This document shows, piece after piece, positions 10,526 through 18,684 of a stretch of 64,000 bases of DNA (position 1 is its first letter; every line of letters starts with the position of its first letter). The notes below the pieces were generated by a model. It did not search any database. It saw only the letters and a program-made list of their open reading frames with translations, and was not told where the DNA came from. The stretch comes from Astrobacterium formosum (GTDB taxonomy: Bacteria; Pseudomonadota; Alphaproteobacteria; Rhizobiales; Xanthobacteraceae). The DNA is taken from positions 1 to 64,000 of the forward strand of contig JAVDCA010000030.1 in NCBI GenBank assembly GCA_030848545.1. The letters run 5' to 3'. The position numbers and the translations under genes are program-made.

Positions 10526-11641
10526 ATGACCGCCTACATCGTCCGCCGCATCCTGTTCATGATCCCGACCCTGCTCGGCATCATGCTGGTCTCGTTCGTG
10601 GTCGTGCAGTTCGCCCCCGGCGGCCCGGTCGAGCGGGTGATCGCGCAGCTTCAAGGATCGGACACCGGCGCCACCTCGCGCATCTCCGGTTCTCCGGGCG
10701 GCGACTTCGGCACCCGCGGCCAGATCCAGGGGGCGGGCCAGCTCGACGCCTCGACGTCGAAATACCGCGGCGCCCAGGGCCTCGACCCGGCCTTCATCAA
10801 GCAATTGGAGAAGCAGTTCGGCTTCGACAAGCCGGCCTACGAACGCTTCTTCATCATGCTCAAGAACTTCATCGTGTTCGATTTCGGCAAGAGCTATTTC
10901 CGCGACGTCCAGGTCCTCGATCTGATCAAGGAGAAGCTGCCGGTTTCCATGTCGCTCGGCATCTGGATGATGCTGCTCACCTACCTGATCTCGATCCCGC
11001 TCGGCATCCGCAAGGCGGTCGCCGACGGCTCCCAGTTCGACGTCTGGACCTCGGGCGTCATCATCATCGGCTATGCCCTGCCGGGCTTCCTGGTCGCCAT
11101 CCTGCTCATCATCCTGTTCGCCGGCGGCTCGTTCTTCGACTGGTTCCCGCTGCGCGGGCTGACCTCCGACAACTGGGATCGTCTGGTGTGGTGGCAGAAG
11201 ATCCTCGACTATTTCTGGCACCTGGTACTGCCGATCATCTCCATGATGCTCGGCGCCTTCGCAACCATGACGCTCCTGACCAAGAACTCGTTCCTGGACG
11301 AGATCCGCAAGCAGTACGTCCTGACGGCGCGCGCCAAGGGCTGCACCCAGACCCAGGTCCTGTACGGCCACGTCTTCCGCAACGCCATGCTGATCGTCAT
11401 CGCGGGCTTTCCCGGCGCGTTCGTGTCGGCGTTCTTCTCCGGCTCGCTGCTGATCGAGACCATCTTCTCCCTCGATGGCCTCGGCCTCCTGGGTTTCGAG
11501 AGCGTGCTCAACCGCGACTACGCGGTGGTGTTCGCGACCCTCTACATCTTCTCGCTCGTGGGGCTGGTCGTGAACCTGCTCTCCGACCTCACCTACACCT
11601 GGGTCGATCCACGCATCGACTTCGAGACCCGGGAGGTGTGA
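10526..11641 (+). CDS. yejB: Yej-type peptide ABC transporter permease YejB
   Basis: This 371-residue inner-membrane permease is of the DppB/OppB class. The N-terminal segment MTAYIVRRILFMIPTLLGIMLVSFVVVQFAPGGPVE is the classic first membrane helix of this family, and about five more helices follow. The cytoplasmic EAA loop (RAKGCTQTQVLYGHVFRNAM, about 268-287) that contacts the ATPase is clear. An insertion of about 100 residues after the first helix (SGSPGGDFGTRGQIQGAGQ...) is characteristic of YejB rather than OppB. The start was moved to ATG 10526; a longer in-frame reading to 10421 would translate the upstream repeat. Confidence 0.93.
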   Translation: MTAYIVRRILFMIPTLLGIMLVSFVVVQFAPGGPVERVIAQLQGSDTGATSRISGSPGGDFGTRGQIQGAGQLDASTSKYRGAQGLDPAFIKQLEKQFGFDKPAYERFFIMLKNFIVFDFGKSYFRDVQVLDLIKEKLPVSMSLGIWMMLLTYLISIPLGIRKAVADGSQFDVWTSGVIIIGYALPGFLVAILLIILFAGGSFFDWFPLRGLTSDNWDRLVWWQKILDYFWHLVLPIISMMLGAFATMTLLTKNSFLDEIRKQYVLTARAKGCTQTQVLYGHVFRNAMLIVIAGFPGAFVSAFFSGSLLIETIFSLDGLGLLGFESVLNRDYAVVFATLYIFSLVGLVVNLLSDLTYTWVDPRIDFETREV

Positions 11642-11675
11642 GGATGGACGCCGCTATGACACCAACCGTGGCGGA

Positions 11676-11840
11676 CCCTTCTCCCTCTCCCCGCAGGGGA
11701 GAGGGTCGGGGTGAGGGGGTTACGAAGCCGGTTGGGTGCGCGGATTTCGCGCCCCGCCGAGGGTTTGTGGGGCGGCGACATGCGCGATCGCATCGCCGCA
11801 GCCCCCTCACCCCAGCCCTCTCCCCGCAGGGGAGAGGGAG
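11676..11840. repeat. Facing pair of GC-rich palindromic repeats between yejB and yejE (pair 3)
   Basis: The left unit (11676-11719; CTCTCCCCGCAGGGGAGAGGG then TCGGGGTGAGGGGG) and the right unit (11802-11840; the same in reverse) face each other around about 80 bases. This follows the same plan as the pair at 270-436. The pair occupies nearly all of the 256-base gap inside the operon. Confidence 0.8.
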
Positions 11841-11897
11841 CCGGCTGCGGCAAGCGGCGCCGGCCGGATTCTTGGCAATCGGGCGGGAGCACTGATC

Positions 11898-13079
11898 ATG
11901 GACGCCCGCATCGAACCCAAGCTGCCGGAGACCTCCGCCGCCACCCCGGGCGGCGTCGCGGTGCCGCCGCCACGCCGCGGCTTTTCGCTCTCGCCCATCA
12001 ACCGGCGCCGCTGGGAGAACTTCAAGGCCCATCGCCGCGGCTTCTGGTCCCTGTGGGTGTTCCTGATCCTGTTCATCCTGTCGCTGTTCGCCGAGTTCAT
12101 CGCCAACGACAAGCCGTTCCTGGTCAAATACGACGGCAAGTACTACTGGCCGGCGATCGTCACCTATGCGGAGACCACTTTCGGGGGCGACTTCGAGACC
12201 GCCGCCGACTATCGCGATCCCTATCTGCAGAAGCTGATCGCCGACAAGGGCGGCTTCATGGTGTGGCCGCCGATCCGCTACTCCTACAACACCCACAATC
12301 TCGATCTACCGACGCCGGCGCCGTCGCCGCCCACCTGGTCGCTCACCGAAGCGCAGTGCAAGACGGTCGTCGAGAAGAAGGGCCTGACGAGCTGCCGCGA
12401 CCTCGAATACAACTGGCTCGGCACCGACGATCAGGGCCGCGACGTCGTCGCCCGGATCATCTACGGCTTCCGCATCTCGGTCCTGTTCGGCCTGTGCCTG
12501 ACCATCGTGTCGTCGGCCATCGGCGTTTCCGCCGGTGCCGTGCAGGGCTATTTCGGCGGCTGGACCGATCTCCTGTTCCAGCGCTTCATCGAGATCTGGA
12601 CATCGATCCCGTCCCTTTATCTCCTGCTCATCATCTCGTCGGTGCTGGTGCCGGGCTTCTTCGTCCTGCTCGGAATCCTGCTCTTGTTCTCGTGGGTGGC
12701 GCTGGTCGGTCTGGTGCGGGCCGAATTCCTGCGCGGGCGCAATTTCGAATACGTGCAGGCGGCACGCGCGCTCGGCGTCTCCAACCAGTTGATCATGTTC
12801 CGCCACCTTCTGCCCAACGCCATGGTGGCCACCATGACGTTCCTGCCCTTCATCCTGTCGTCCTCGGTGATGACGCTGACCGCCCTCGACTTCCTCGGCT
12901 TCGGCCTGCCGCCCGGATCGCCGTCGCTCGGCGAGATGCTCAATCAGGGCAAGGCCAACATCCAGGCGCCGTGGCTCGGACTGGCCGGCTTTTTCACCGT
13001 CGCCGTCATGCTGTCGCTCCTGATCTTCATCGGCGAGGCGGTCCGCGACGCGTTCGATCCCAGGAAGACGTTCGGGTAA
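11898..13079 (+). CDS. yejE: Yej-type peptide ABC transporter permease YejE
   Basis: This 393-residue inner-membrane permease is of the DppC/OppC class. The N-terminal tail with FSLSPINRRRWENFKAHRRGFWSLWVFLILF leads into the first helix. A large periplasmic segment follows (about 70-175), holding the YejE-type WPPIRYSYNTHNLDLPTPAPSPP stretch and the LGTDDQGRDVVARIIYGFRISVLFGL signature. The C-terminal EAA loop (AARALGVSNQLIMFRHLLPNAM) contacts the ATPase. ATG 11898 was chosen because the frame upstream only translates the repeat. An ATGGACGCC identical to its first codons also occurs at 11644, three bases after the yejB stop. Confidence 0.93.
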   Translation: MDARIEPKLPETSAATPGGVAVPPPRRGFSLSPINRRRWENFKAHRRGFWSLWVFLILFILSLFAEFIANDKPFLVKYDGKYYWPAIVTYAETTFGGDFETAADYRDPYLQKLIADKGGFMVWPPIRYSYNTHNLDLPTPAPSPPTWSLTEAQCKTVVEKKGLTSCRDLEYNWLGTDDQGRDVVARIIYGFRISVLFGLCLTIVSSAIGVSAGAVQGYFGGWTDLLFQRFIEIWTSIPSLYLLLIISSVLVPGFFVLLGILLLFSWVALVGLVRAEFLRGRNFEYVQAARALGVSNQLIMFRHLLPNAMVATMTFLPFILSSSVMTLTALDFLGFGLPPGSPSLGEMLNQGKANIQAPWLGLAGFFTVAVMLSLLIFIGEAVRDAFDPRKTFG

Positions 13080-13119
13080 GAAAATGGTACCCTGCGGTCG
13101 ACATCGGGAGCCGACGCCC

Positions 13120-13359
13120 ATGAACGAAATCGTCCGGGAGCACTACCCCGTCTCGAAGCTGCCGGAGGAACTCCGCCCGGGCGGCGACCCGGATGAGCAT
13201 GTCACCGTCATCATCAAGAGAGAGCCGGCGGGAGGCGCGAAGCCGCCGGTGCAAGTAATGACTCTGGAGGAAATTTTCGCGGCCCGGCGGCCCCCCTTCC
13301 TCACGAAGGAGGAAATCGACGCAGACCTGAGGCGGCAGCGAGACGAATGGGATGACTGA
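13120..13359 (+). CDS. Putative antitoxin of a PIN-domain toxin-antitoxin pair
   Basis: This is a 79-residue acidic protein (MNEIVREHYPVSKLPEELRPG...) whose stop overlaps the start of a PIN-domain gene by 8 bases, the usual order for an antitoxin and its VapC. The N-terminal part (KLPEELRPGGDPDEHVTVII) could form a small beta-rich DNA-binding or dimerisation domain. The C-terminal part (TLEEIFAARRPPF...EEIDADLRRQRDEWDD) is charged and helical, as expected of a segment that wraps the toxin. No well-known antitoxin fold is obvious, so the role is inferred from position. It sits 40 bases after yejE. Confidence 0.65.
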   Translation: MNEIVREHYPVSKLPEELRPGGDPDEHVTVIIKREPAGGAKPPVQVMTLEEIFAARRPPFLTKEEIDADLRRQRDEWDD

Positions 13360-13822
13360 GGCCGGCGGCAATCCTGCCGTATACGTCGACGCCAATCCGT
13401 TCATTTATTTGATCGAAGGCGGCGATGACATCGCATCGATAATGCGTGAGTTGTTCGACCTCTTGCGCGCAAAGCCTCAATTGGCGGCAACAAGCGAATT
13501 GACCATAGCGGAAGTTCTGGTGAAGGCCAGAAGCCCCATCCATCGGCGCAGCTATCTCGATCTCATCGTGTGGAGTCGGTCGATAAGTCTCATTCCGGTT
13601 TCTCGCGATCTATTGATCGAAACGGCCGACTACCGCCGTGTCTCGACGTCCAGCGGCTCTTCGACGCCAAAGTTGCCGGACGCCATCCACGCCGTTACGG
13701 CCGTCCGTAGCGGCTGCCGCTTCTTTCTATCGAATGACACTCGTATCAAGCTTCCTGCCGAAATACGGCAGTTTGCACCGACGCCGCACGACACGGCCGC
13801 GCTAATGAAAGAGCTGAGATGA
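13352..13822 (+). CDS. PIN-domain ribonuclease toxin (VapC family)
   Basis: This 156-residue PIN domain has the expected metal-binding acids: Asp13 in VYVDANPFIYLIEG, Glu49 in ATSELTIAEVLVKA, Asp110 in KLPDAIHAVTAV and Asp129 in FFLSNDTRI. VapC toxins cleave tRNA or rRNA when freed from their antitoxin. The gene overlaps the antitoxin gene upstream (8 bases) and the yejF start downstream (ATGA), so the pair is translated as part of the transporter operon. Base composition is less GC-rich than its neighbours (for example 13370-13800), which supports later insertion. Confidence 0.85.
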   Translation: MTEAGGNPAVYVDANPFIYLIEGGDDIASIMRELFDLLRAKPQLAATSELTIAEVLVKARSPIHRRSYLDLIVWSRSISLIPVSRDLLIETADYRRVSTSSGSSTPKLPDAIHAVTAVRSGCRFFLSNDTRIKLPAEIRQFAPTPHDTAALMKELR

Positions 13823-15447
13823 CCTCCCCTCTCCTCTCCGTCCGCGATCTCTCGGTCGCCTTCCGCCAGGGCGAACGCGAAATCCTCGCCGTCGATCGCG
13901 TCTCGTTCGACATCAAGCGCGGCGAGACCCTGGCGCTGGTCGGCGAATCCGGTTCCGGCAAGTCCGTCACCGCGCTCTCGGTCATGAAGCTCTTGCCCTA
14001 TCCGGCGGCGCGGCATCCGTCCGGCACCATCCACTTCAAGGACCAGGAGCTGATCGCCGCGTCGGACGACGCCATGCGGCAGGTGCGTGGCAACGACATC
14101 GCGATCATTTTCCAGGAGCCGATGACGTCGCTCAATCCGCTGCACACCATCGAGAAGCAGATCGGCGAGATCCTGCTCCTGCATCGCGGGCTTTCCGGCG
14201 CGGCGGCGCGCGCGCGCACCCTCGAACTCCTCACCCAGGTCGGCATCCCCGATCCGGAAACGCGGCTCGGCAGCTACCCGCACCAGCTCTCCGGCGGCCA
14301 GCGCCAGCGCGTCATGATCGCCATGGCGCTCGCCAACGAACCCGACCTGCTGATCGCCGACGAGCCGACCACCGCGCTCGACGTCACCGTGCAGGCGCAG
14401 ATCCTGGCGCTTCTAAAGGAGATCCAGACCCGCCTCGGCATGACGATGCTGTTCATCACCCACGACCTCGGCATCGTGCGCCGCATCGCCGACCGCGTCT
14501 GCGTGATGAAGCGAGGCCAGATCGTCGAGGAAGGGGAGGTCGAACGCGTCTTCACGGCGCCGGAGCATCCCTACACGCAGGCTCTCCTGGCCGCCGAGCC
14601 CAAGCCCGATCCGGCACCGGCACGGCCGGATGCTCCGATCGTCGTCAAGGCCGACGACCTCAAGGTCTGGTTCCCCATCAAGCGCGGCATTCTGCGCAAG
14701 GTGGTCGGCCACATCAAGGCGGTCGACGGCGTTTCGATCGAGGTGCGCAAGGGGGAGACGCTGGGCGTCGTCGGCGAATCCGGCTCGGGCAAGACCACGC
14801 TCGGCCTCGCGCTCCTGCGGCTCATCTCCTCGGAGGGCCCGATCGCGTTTTTGGGCAAGTCCATCCAGGGGCTGAAATTCAAGGAGATGCGGCCTTTCCG
14901 GCGCGACATGCAGATCGTCTTCCAGGACCCCTACGGATCGCTGTCGCCGCGACTGTCCATCGCCGACATCATCGAAGAAGGCCTCGGGGTGCACCAGCCG
15001 GGCCTTTCGGCGGCCGACCGCGAGGAGCGGGTCATGCGGGCCCTCGAGGACGTCGGCATCGACCCGCAGGCGCGCTTTCGCTATCCGCACGAATATTCCG
15101 GCGGCCAGCGCCAGCGCATCGCGGTCGCCCGTACCCTGGTGCTCGAACCCACCTTCATCGTCCTCGACGAGCCGACTTCGGCCCTCGACATGCTGATCCA
15201 ATCGCAGATGGTCGACCTCCTGCGCGACCTGCAACGCCGGCGCGACCTGACCTACATGTTCATCTCCCACGACCTGCGCGTGGTGGCGGCGCTGGCGAGC
15301 CGGCTGATGGTGATGCGGCACGGCAAGGTCGTGGAGGCCGGCCCCGCCGCGGACTTGTTCGCCAACCCCAAAAGCGACTACACCAAGGCCCTGTTCGCGG
15401 CTGCTTTCAAGCTCGAGACGTCTCCCACAGGAGTGGTCGCGCAGTAG
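13819..15447 (+). CDS. yejF: Yej-type peptide ABC transporter, double ATP-binding subunit YejF
   Basis: This 542-residue protein fuses two ABC ATPase domains, which drive peptide uptake through YejBE. The first domain has Walker A GESGSGKS (42-49), signature [15 protein letters not shown] and Walker [13 protein letters not shown]. An OppD/F-type C-terminal segment ([14 protein letters not shown]) links to the second domain (from about 275), with [21 protein letters not shown] and [12 protein letters not shown]. Both nucleotide sites look complete. Its ATG overlaps the PIN toxin stop, so it now depends on translation coming through the toxin gene. Confidence 0.95.
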   Translation: MTSPLLSVRDLSVAFRQGEREILAVDRVSFDIKRGETLALVGESGSGKSVTALSVMKLLPYPAARHPSGTIHFKDQELIAASDDAMRQVRGNDIAIIFQEPMTSLNPLHTIEKQIGEILLLHRGLSGAAARARTLELLTQVGIPDPETRLGSYPHQLSGGQRQRVMIAMALANEPDLLIADEPTTALDVTVQAQILALLKEIQTRLGMTMLFITHDLGIVRRIADRVCVMKRGQIVEEGEVERVFTAPEHPYTQALLAAEPKPDPAPARPDAPIVVKADDLKVWFPIKRGILRKVVGHIKAVDGVSIEVRKGETLGVVGESGSGKTTLGLALLRLISSEGPIAFLGKSIQGLKFKEMRPFRRDMQIVFQDPYGSLSPRLSIADIIEEGLGVHQPGLSAADREERVMRALEDVGIDPQARFRYPHEYSGGQRQRIAVARTLVLEPTFIVLDEPTSALDMLIQSQMVDLLRDLQRRRDLTYMFISHDLRVVAALASRLMVMRHGKVVEAGPAADLFANPKSDYTKALFAAAFKLETSPTGVVAQ

Positions 15448-15467
15448 CCGCGCGAGGATCTCCCCTG

Positions 15468-16112
15468 ATGCAACTTCAATCCATTCTGGCCGACGAGGCC
15501 GCCGATGTCGCCGTATCGGCCCCGGACCTGCTCGCCGACGACAGCTTTCGGCGTTTCGAGCGATACCGGGTAAAGCTCGACGCGCCCGACGGCGGGATCA
15601 TCGCGCAGCGGCGGGAAGTCCTGCGGGTCGGTCCTTGCGTCGGCGTGCTCGCTCTCGACCGCGAACGCGGCGAGCTGGTGTTGATCCGCCAGTTCCGGCT
15701 CGCCGCCCACCTGTCGACCGGCAAGGGCGACCTGGTCGAGATCGTCGCCGGCCACGTCGAGGCGGGCGAAGACCCTCGGGCGGCGGCGCACCGGGAGTGC
15801 ATCGAGGAGATCGGCGTCGCCCCGAGCGCGCTCTACGAGATGTTCTCGTTCATGCCGGCGCCCGGCATGCTCGAGGAATACGCCACGCTCTATCTCGGCC
15901 TAGTCGATGCCGCGCAGGTGCCGGCAATGGCCGGCGCCGCCGACGAACACGAGCAGACCCGACCGATCCGGGTTCCGGTCGATGCCGCCATCGCGGCGCT
16001 CGCCCACAACACGGCGCAGAACGGATATCTGCTCCTGGCCCTGCAATGGCTGGCGCTCCAATGGCCGGGCCTTGACGGTTGGATCGCCGAACGCAAACCG
16101 GTCTGGTCATGA
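15468..16112 (+). CDS. Nudix hydrolase (ADP-sugar pyrophosphatase type)
   Basis: The 214-residue protein carries a full Nudix box, GHVEAGEDPRAAAHRECIEEIGV (about 86-108), with the REcIEEiG metal-binding core. The preceding strand (LVLIRQFRLAAHL) and the segment FMPAPGMLEEYATLYLGLVD are typical of the ADP-ribose/ADP-sugar pyrophosphatase branch that includes GDP-mannose pyrophosphatase NudK. It cleaves a nucleoside diphosphate linked to a sugar; the exact substrate is not determined. It starts 20 bases after yejF and its stop overlaps the start of the next gene (ATGA), so it is likely part of the same transcript. Confidence 0.85.
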   Translation: MQLQSILADEAADVAVSAPDLLADDSFRRFERYRVKLDAPDGGIIAQRREVLRVGPCVGVLALDRERGELVLIRQFRLAAHLSTGKGDLVEIVAGHVEAGEDPRAAAHRECIEEIGVAPSALYEMFSFMPAPGMLEEYATLYLGLVDAAQVPAMAGAADEHEQTRPIRVPVDAAIAALAHNTAQNGYLLLALQWLALQWPGLDGWIAERKPVWS

Positions 16113-17056
16113 ACGCCATCCTGATCGCCGTCACCGGCCCGGAGCCGGAAGCGTGGGTGCGCCACTTCCGCACGCTCGTGCCGCAGCGCGAGCTGCGCAT
16201 CTTCCCGGCTCACATGGGCGATCTCGACGACGTCGCCTATGCGTGCGTCTGGAAGGCGCCGCCGGGAATTCTTCGCCCGTGCTCCAACCTGAAGGCCATC
16301 TTCAGCATCGGGGCCGGTGTCGACCACATCTTCACCGATCCCAACCTGCCGGACGTGCCGGTGGTGCGCATCGTCGACGACGATCTCACCATGCGGATGG
16401 GCGAGTACGTGGTGCTGCACGCCCTGATGCACCATCGATTTCAGCGCGCCTACGACACCCAACAGCGCGAGCGGATATGGCGCGAGAACCGCCAGCCGGC
16501 GGCGAGCGCGGTGACCGTCGGCATCATGGGGTTGGGCGTGCTCGGCCGCCACGCCGCCGACCTGTTGCGCCACATCGGCTTCCGGGTCGCGGGCTGGAGC
16601 CGCACGCCGCAAACGGTCGAAGGCGTCTCGACCTTCCATGGTGCTGGCGGGCTCGACGACTTCCTTGCGACCACCGACATCCTGGTGTGCCTGCTGCCGC
16701 GAACGGCCGAGACGACCGGACTGATCGACATGGCGTTGTTGCGCAAGCTCAGGCGCGACGGCCCCCTCGGCGGCCCCTGCCTGATCAATGCCGGCCGCGG
16801 ATCGACCCAGATCGAAAAGGACATCCTCGCCGCTCTCGACGATGGCACGCTCAAAGGCGCGACACTGGACGTGTTCGAAGCCGAGCCGCTTTCGCCCGAG
16901 AGCCGCTTGTGGACCCATCCGAAAGTGACGATCACGCCACACAACGCCGCCGCGTCGGCGCCCGGCGCACTCGTCAAGAACATGCTGGCCCAGATCGAAC
17001 GCTTCGAAGCCGGCGGGGCTTTGCAGAATGTCGTGGATCGGCAGCGCGGGTACTGA
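16109..17056 (+). CDS. ghrA: Glyoxylate/hydroxypyruvate reductase A
   Basis: This 315-residue D-2-hydroxyacid dehydrogenase is of the GhrA subgroup and reduces glyoxylate and hydroxypyruvate with NAD(P)H. Visible features are the substrate segment SIGAGVDHI (about 66-74), the nucleotide-binding loop TVGIMGLGVLGRHAADLL (about 136-153) with RTP after the second strand, the catalytic arginine in INAGRGS, and the Glu/His pair near TLDVFEAEPL and HPKVTITPHNAA. The start chosen (ATG 16109) overlaps the Nudix gene stop. Confidence 0.9.
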   Translation: MNAILIAVTGPEPEAWVRHFRTLVPQRELRIFPAHMGDLDDVAYACVWKAPPGILRPCSNLKAIFSIGAGVDHIFTDPNLPDVPVVRIVDDDLTMRMGEYVVLHALMHHRFQRAYDTQQRERIWRENRQPAASAVTVGIMGLGVLGRHAADLLRHIGFRVAGWSRTPQTVEGVSTFHGAGGLDDFLATTDILVCLLPRTAETTGLIDMALLRKLRRDGPLGGPCLINAGRGSTQIEKDILAALDDGTLKGATLDVFEAEPLSPESRLWTHPKVTITPHNAAASAPGALVKNMLAQIERFEAGGALQNVVDRQRGY

Positions 17057-17145
17057 GCCTTCGCCTCCGCGATCGTCGCGCCTTCGTGATTGGGCCGTGT
17101 TCGCCTGAACCGCCATAACGACCGTCACACAAAGACGAGTCGATC

Positions 17146-17820
17146 ATGGTACGCCTTTTCGCAGCACTTCTCCTTTCCGCCGCATTCCTGACCGCGGCAC
17201 ACGCGCAAGTCGCGGGGGCCAGTTATCCGATCAATGGCGAGGACGGTACGCCGGTCGCCAACCACCGCATCCCGGCCGAGATCGCGGGCCAGATCGAGAC
17301 CCTGCCGGGCGCCGTCGTGATCGGAGATCCGCGCGGCGACGTGACCCTGGTGGAGTTCTACGACCTCAACTGCCCCTATTGCCGCAAGGCGGCGGCCGAT
17401 GTCGCCGCGATCCTCGCCGCCGACAAGAAGCTCCGGCTGATCCTGGTGCCGTTTCCGGTGCTCGGCATTCCCTCCATCGCGGCGGCACGCGTGGAAATCG
17501 CCGTCGCCCGCCTGGCACGCGAGCGCTTCCACGAATTCCACCGCCGTGTCTACGCCGGCCGCGGCACCGTCGACGGCAACCGGGCGCTGGCGGTCACCAA
17601 GGCCATGGGTCTCTCGAACGAGAAGGTCATCGCCGCCGCCAATGATGATGCCGTCACGGAGATCATGAAGGCGCATGTGCGCCTCGGCAATGCCATGGGG
17701 CTGGCGGCCACGCCCGCCTTCGTGGTCAAGGACGTCGCCCTGTTGGGTCATCCCGGACGCGCGGCGCTCGAAGACATCATCCGCGCCGTGCGGACCTGCG
17801 GCGCGGTCGTGTGCGAGTGA
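17146..17820 (+). CDS. Periplasmic DsbA-family thiol:disulfide oxidoreductase
   Basis: This 224-residue secreted protein has a clear signal peptide (MVRLFAALLLSAAFLTAAHA, cleavage after about residue 20). The thioredoxin-like fold carries the active site CPYC at 76-79 (VEFYDLNCPYCRKAAAD) and a DsbA-type helical insert (about 110-165). A cis-Pro segment is present in AMGLAATPAFVVKDVALLG. It resembles the DsbA/ScsC-like proteins (COG1651) that oxidise or isomerise disulfides in the periplasm. It is separated from ghrA by about 90 bases and converges with the NlpC/P60 gene. Confidence 0.9.
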   Translation: MVRLFAALLLSAAFLTAAHAQVAGASYPINGEDGTPVANHRIPAEIAGQIETLPGAVVIGDPRGDVTLVEFYDLNCPYCRKAAADVAAILAADKKLRLILVPFPVLGIPSIAAARVEIAVARLARERFHEFHRRVYAGRGTVDGNRALAVTKAMGLSNEKVIAAANDDAVTEIMKAHVRLGNAMGLAATPAFVVKDVALLGHPGRAALEDIIRAVRTCGAVVCE

Positions 17821-17829
17821 TCACCGCCG

Positions 17830-18684
17830 TCAGCGCAGACGCCGAACACCCACGAACGCACAGCCCGCCGCCGCGATGCGCGTGAGCGCCTCGGTGACCG
17901 GCTCGACTGCAACCGCCATGTGATGGGCATTGGCGTGCACGATCGTGGCGGCGTCGCGCACGATCGCCACGTGGCCCTTCCAGAACAGCAGGTCGCCGCG
18001 TCTCAATCGCTCGAAGTCGACCCCGGGTTCGGTCGCGTCGCCCAGTTCGCGCGCCTGCATGTCGCTGTCGCGCGGACAGGCGAACCCGGACGCCGTCAGC
18101 GCCACCTGCACCAGCCCGGAACAGTCGAGTCCGAGGGAGGTCTTGCCGCCCCACAGATAGGGGGTGCCGACAAAGCGTTCGGCGACGGCGACGAAGTCTT
18201 CTTCCATCGACGTCACCGGCACGACGTGACATGCCGGCACGTGGGCGCCGGCGGCATCGACCGCGAATTCCTTTTCCATTCGCACAATCGCCAGACGACA
18301 GCCGAGCGAAAGGGAATGCAGCGGCGGCAACTTGATGGATGGGCCCGGGAACGCGAAGGTACGCAGCGCCGCCACCTTATGGGTCGCGGGCGGGCCGGGC
18401 GGCGCCAGCGCGCCGGCGGGCAGATAGCCCACATAGCCGTCTGCTTCGAGCTGACCCCAGCACCAGCCCTCGTCGGTGGTCTCGTAGATGGTGACGCGCT
18501 CGCCCTTGAGGGCCTCGGTGTCGAGCGGCGCGTCCGGCGCCGGCGCGCGGCGAACCGGCGCCTGCGGTTCGAACACCTCCAGGAGCGTACCGTCCACATA
18601 GCGGGCGGCGGCAACCCGGCCCTCCAGATGACGGGCGGCGAGATCTGGCCTCGCCGGCGTGATACGCGGGTCTGGTGTGATCAT
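17830..18684 (-). CDS. NlpC/P60-family cell-wall peptidase with SH3-like domains
   Basis: The 284-residue protein has an N-terminal SH3-type region (about 40-160; LKGERVTIYETTDEGWCWGQLEADGYVGYLPAGAL) and a C-terminal NlpC/P60 domain (about 165-284). The catalytic Cys lies in LDCSGLVQVAL, followed by His in GHVAIV and a polar residue in HANAHHM. Such enzymes cut gamma-D-Glu-diaminopimelate bonds in wall peptides, either in turnover or in recycling. No signal peptide is evident. ATG 18684 overlaps the stop of the aminopeptidase gene (ATGA), so the two are co-translated; together they could degrade murein-derived peptides. Confidence 0.9.
   Translation of the reverse strand: MITPDPRITPARPDLAARHLEGRVAAARYVDGTLLEVFEPQAPVRRAPAPDAPLDTEALKGERVTIYETTDEGWCWGQLEADGYVGYLPAGALAPPGPPATHKVAALRTFAFPGPSIKLPPLHSLSLGCRLAIVRMEKEFAVDAAGAHVPACHVVPVTSMEEDFVAVAERFVGTPYLWGGKTSLGLDCSGLVQVALTASGFACPRDSDMQARELGDATEPGVDFERLRRGDLLFWKGHVAIVRDAATIVHANAHHMAVAVEPVTEALTRIAAAGCAFVGVRRLR

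Noticed and set aside
11188..11895. Gene in the frame that joins the yejB shadow with the repeat pair
   Set aside because: The part before 11644 is antisense-like shadow of yejB; only the short frame 11644-11895 is of interest and it translates repeats.
13352..13822. Reading the PIN-domain gene as an uncharacterised part of the Yej transporter
   Set aside because: The acidic residues at 13, 49, 110 and 129 and the partner gene upstream fit VapC-type toxins; Yej systems do not need such a protein.
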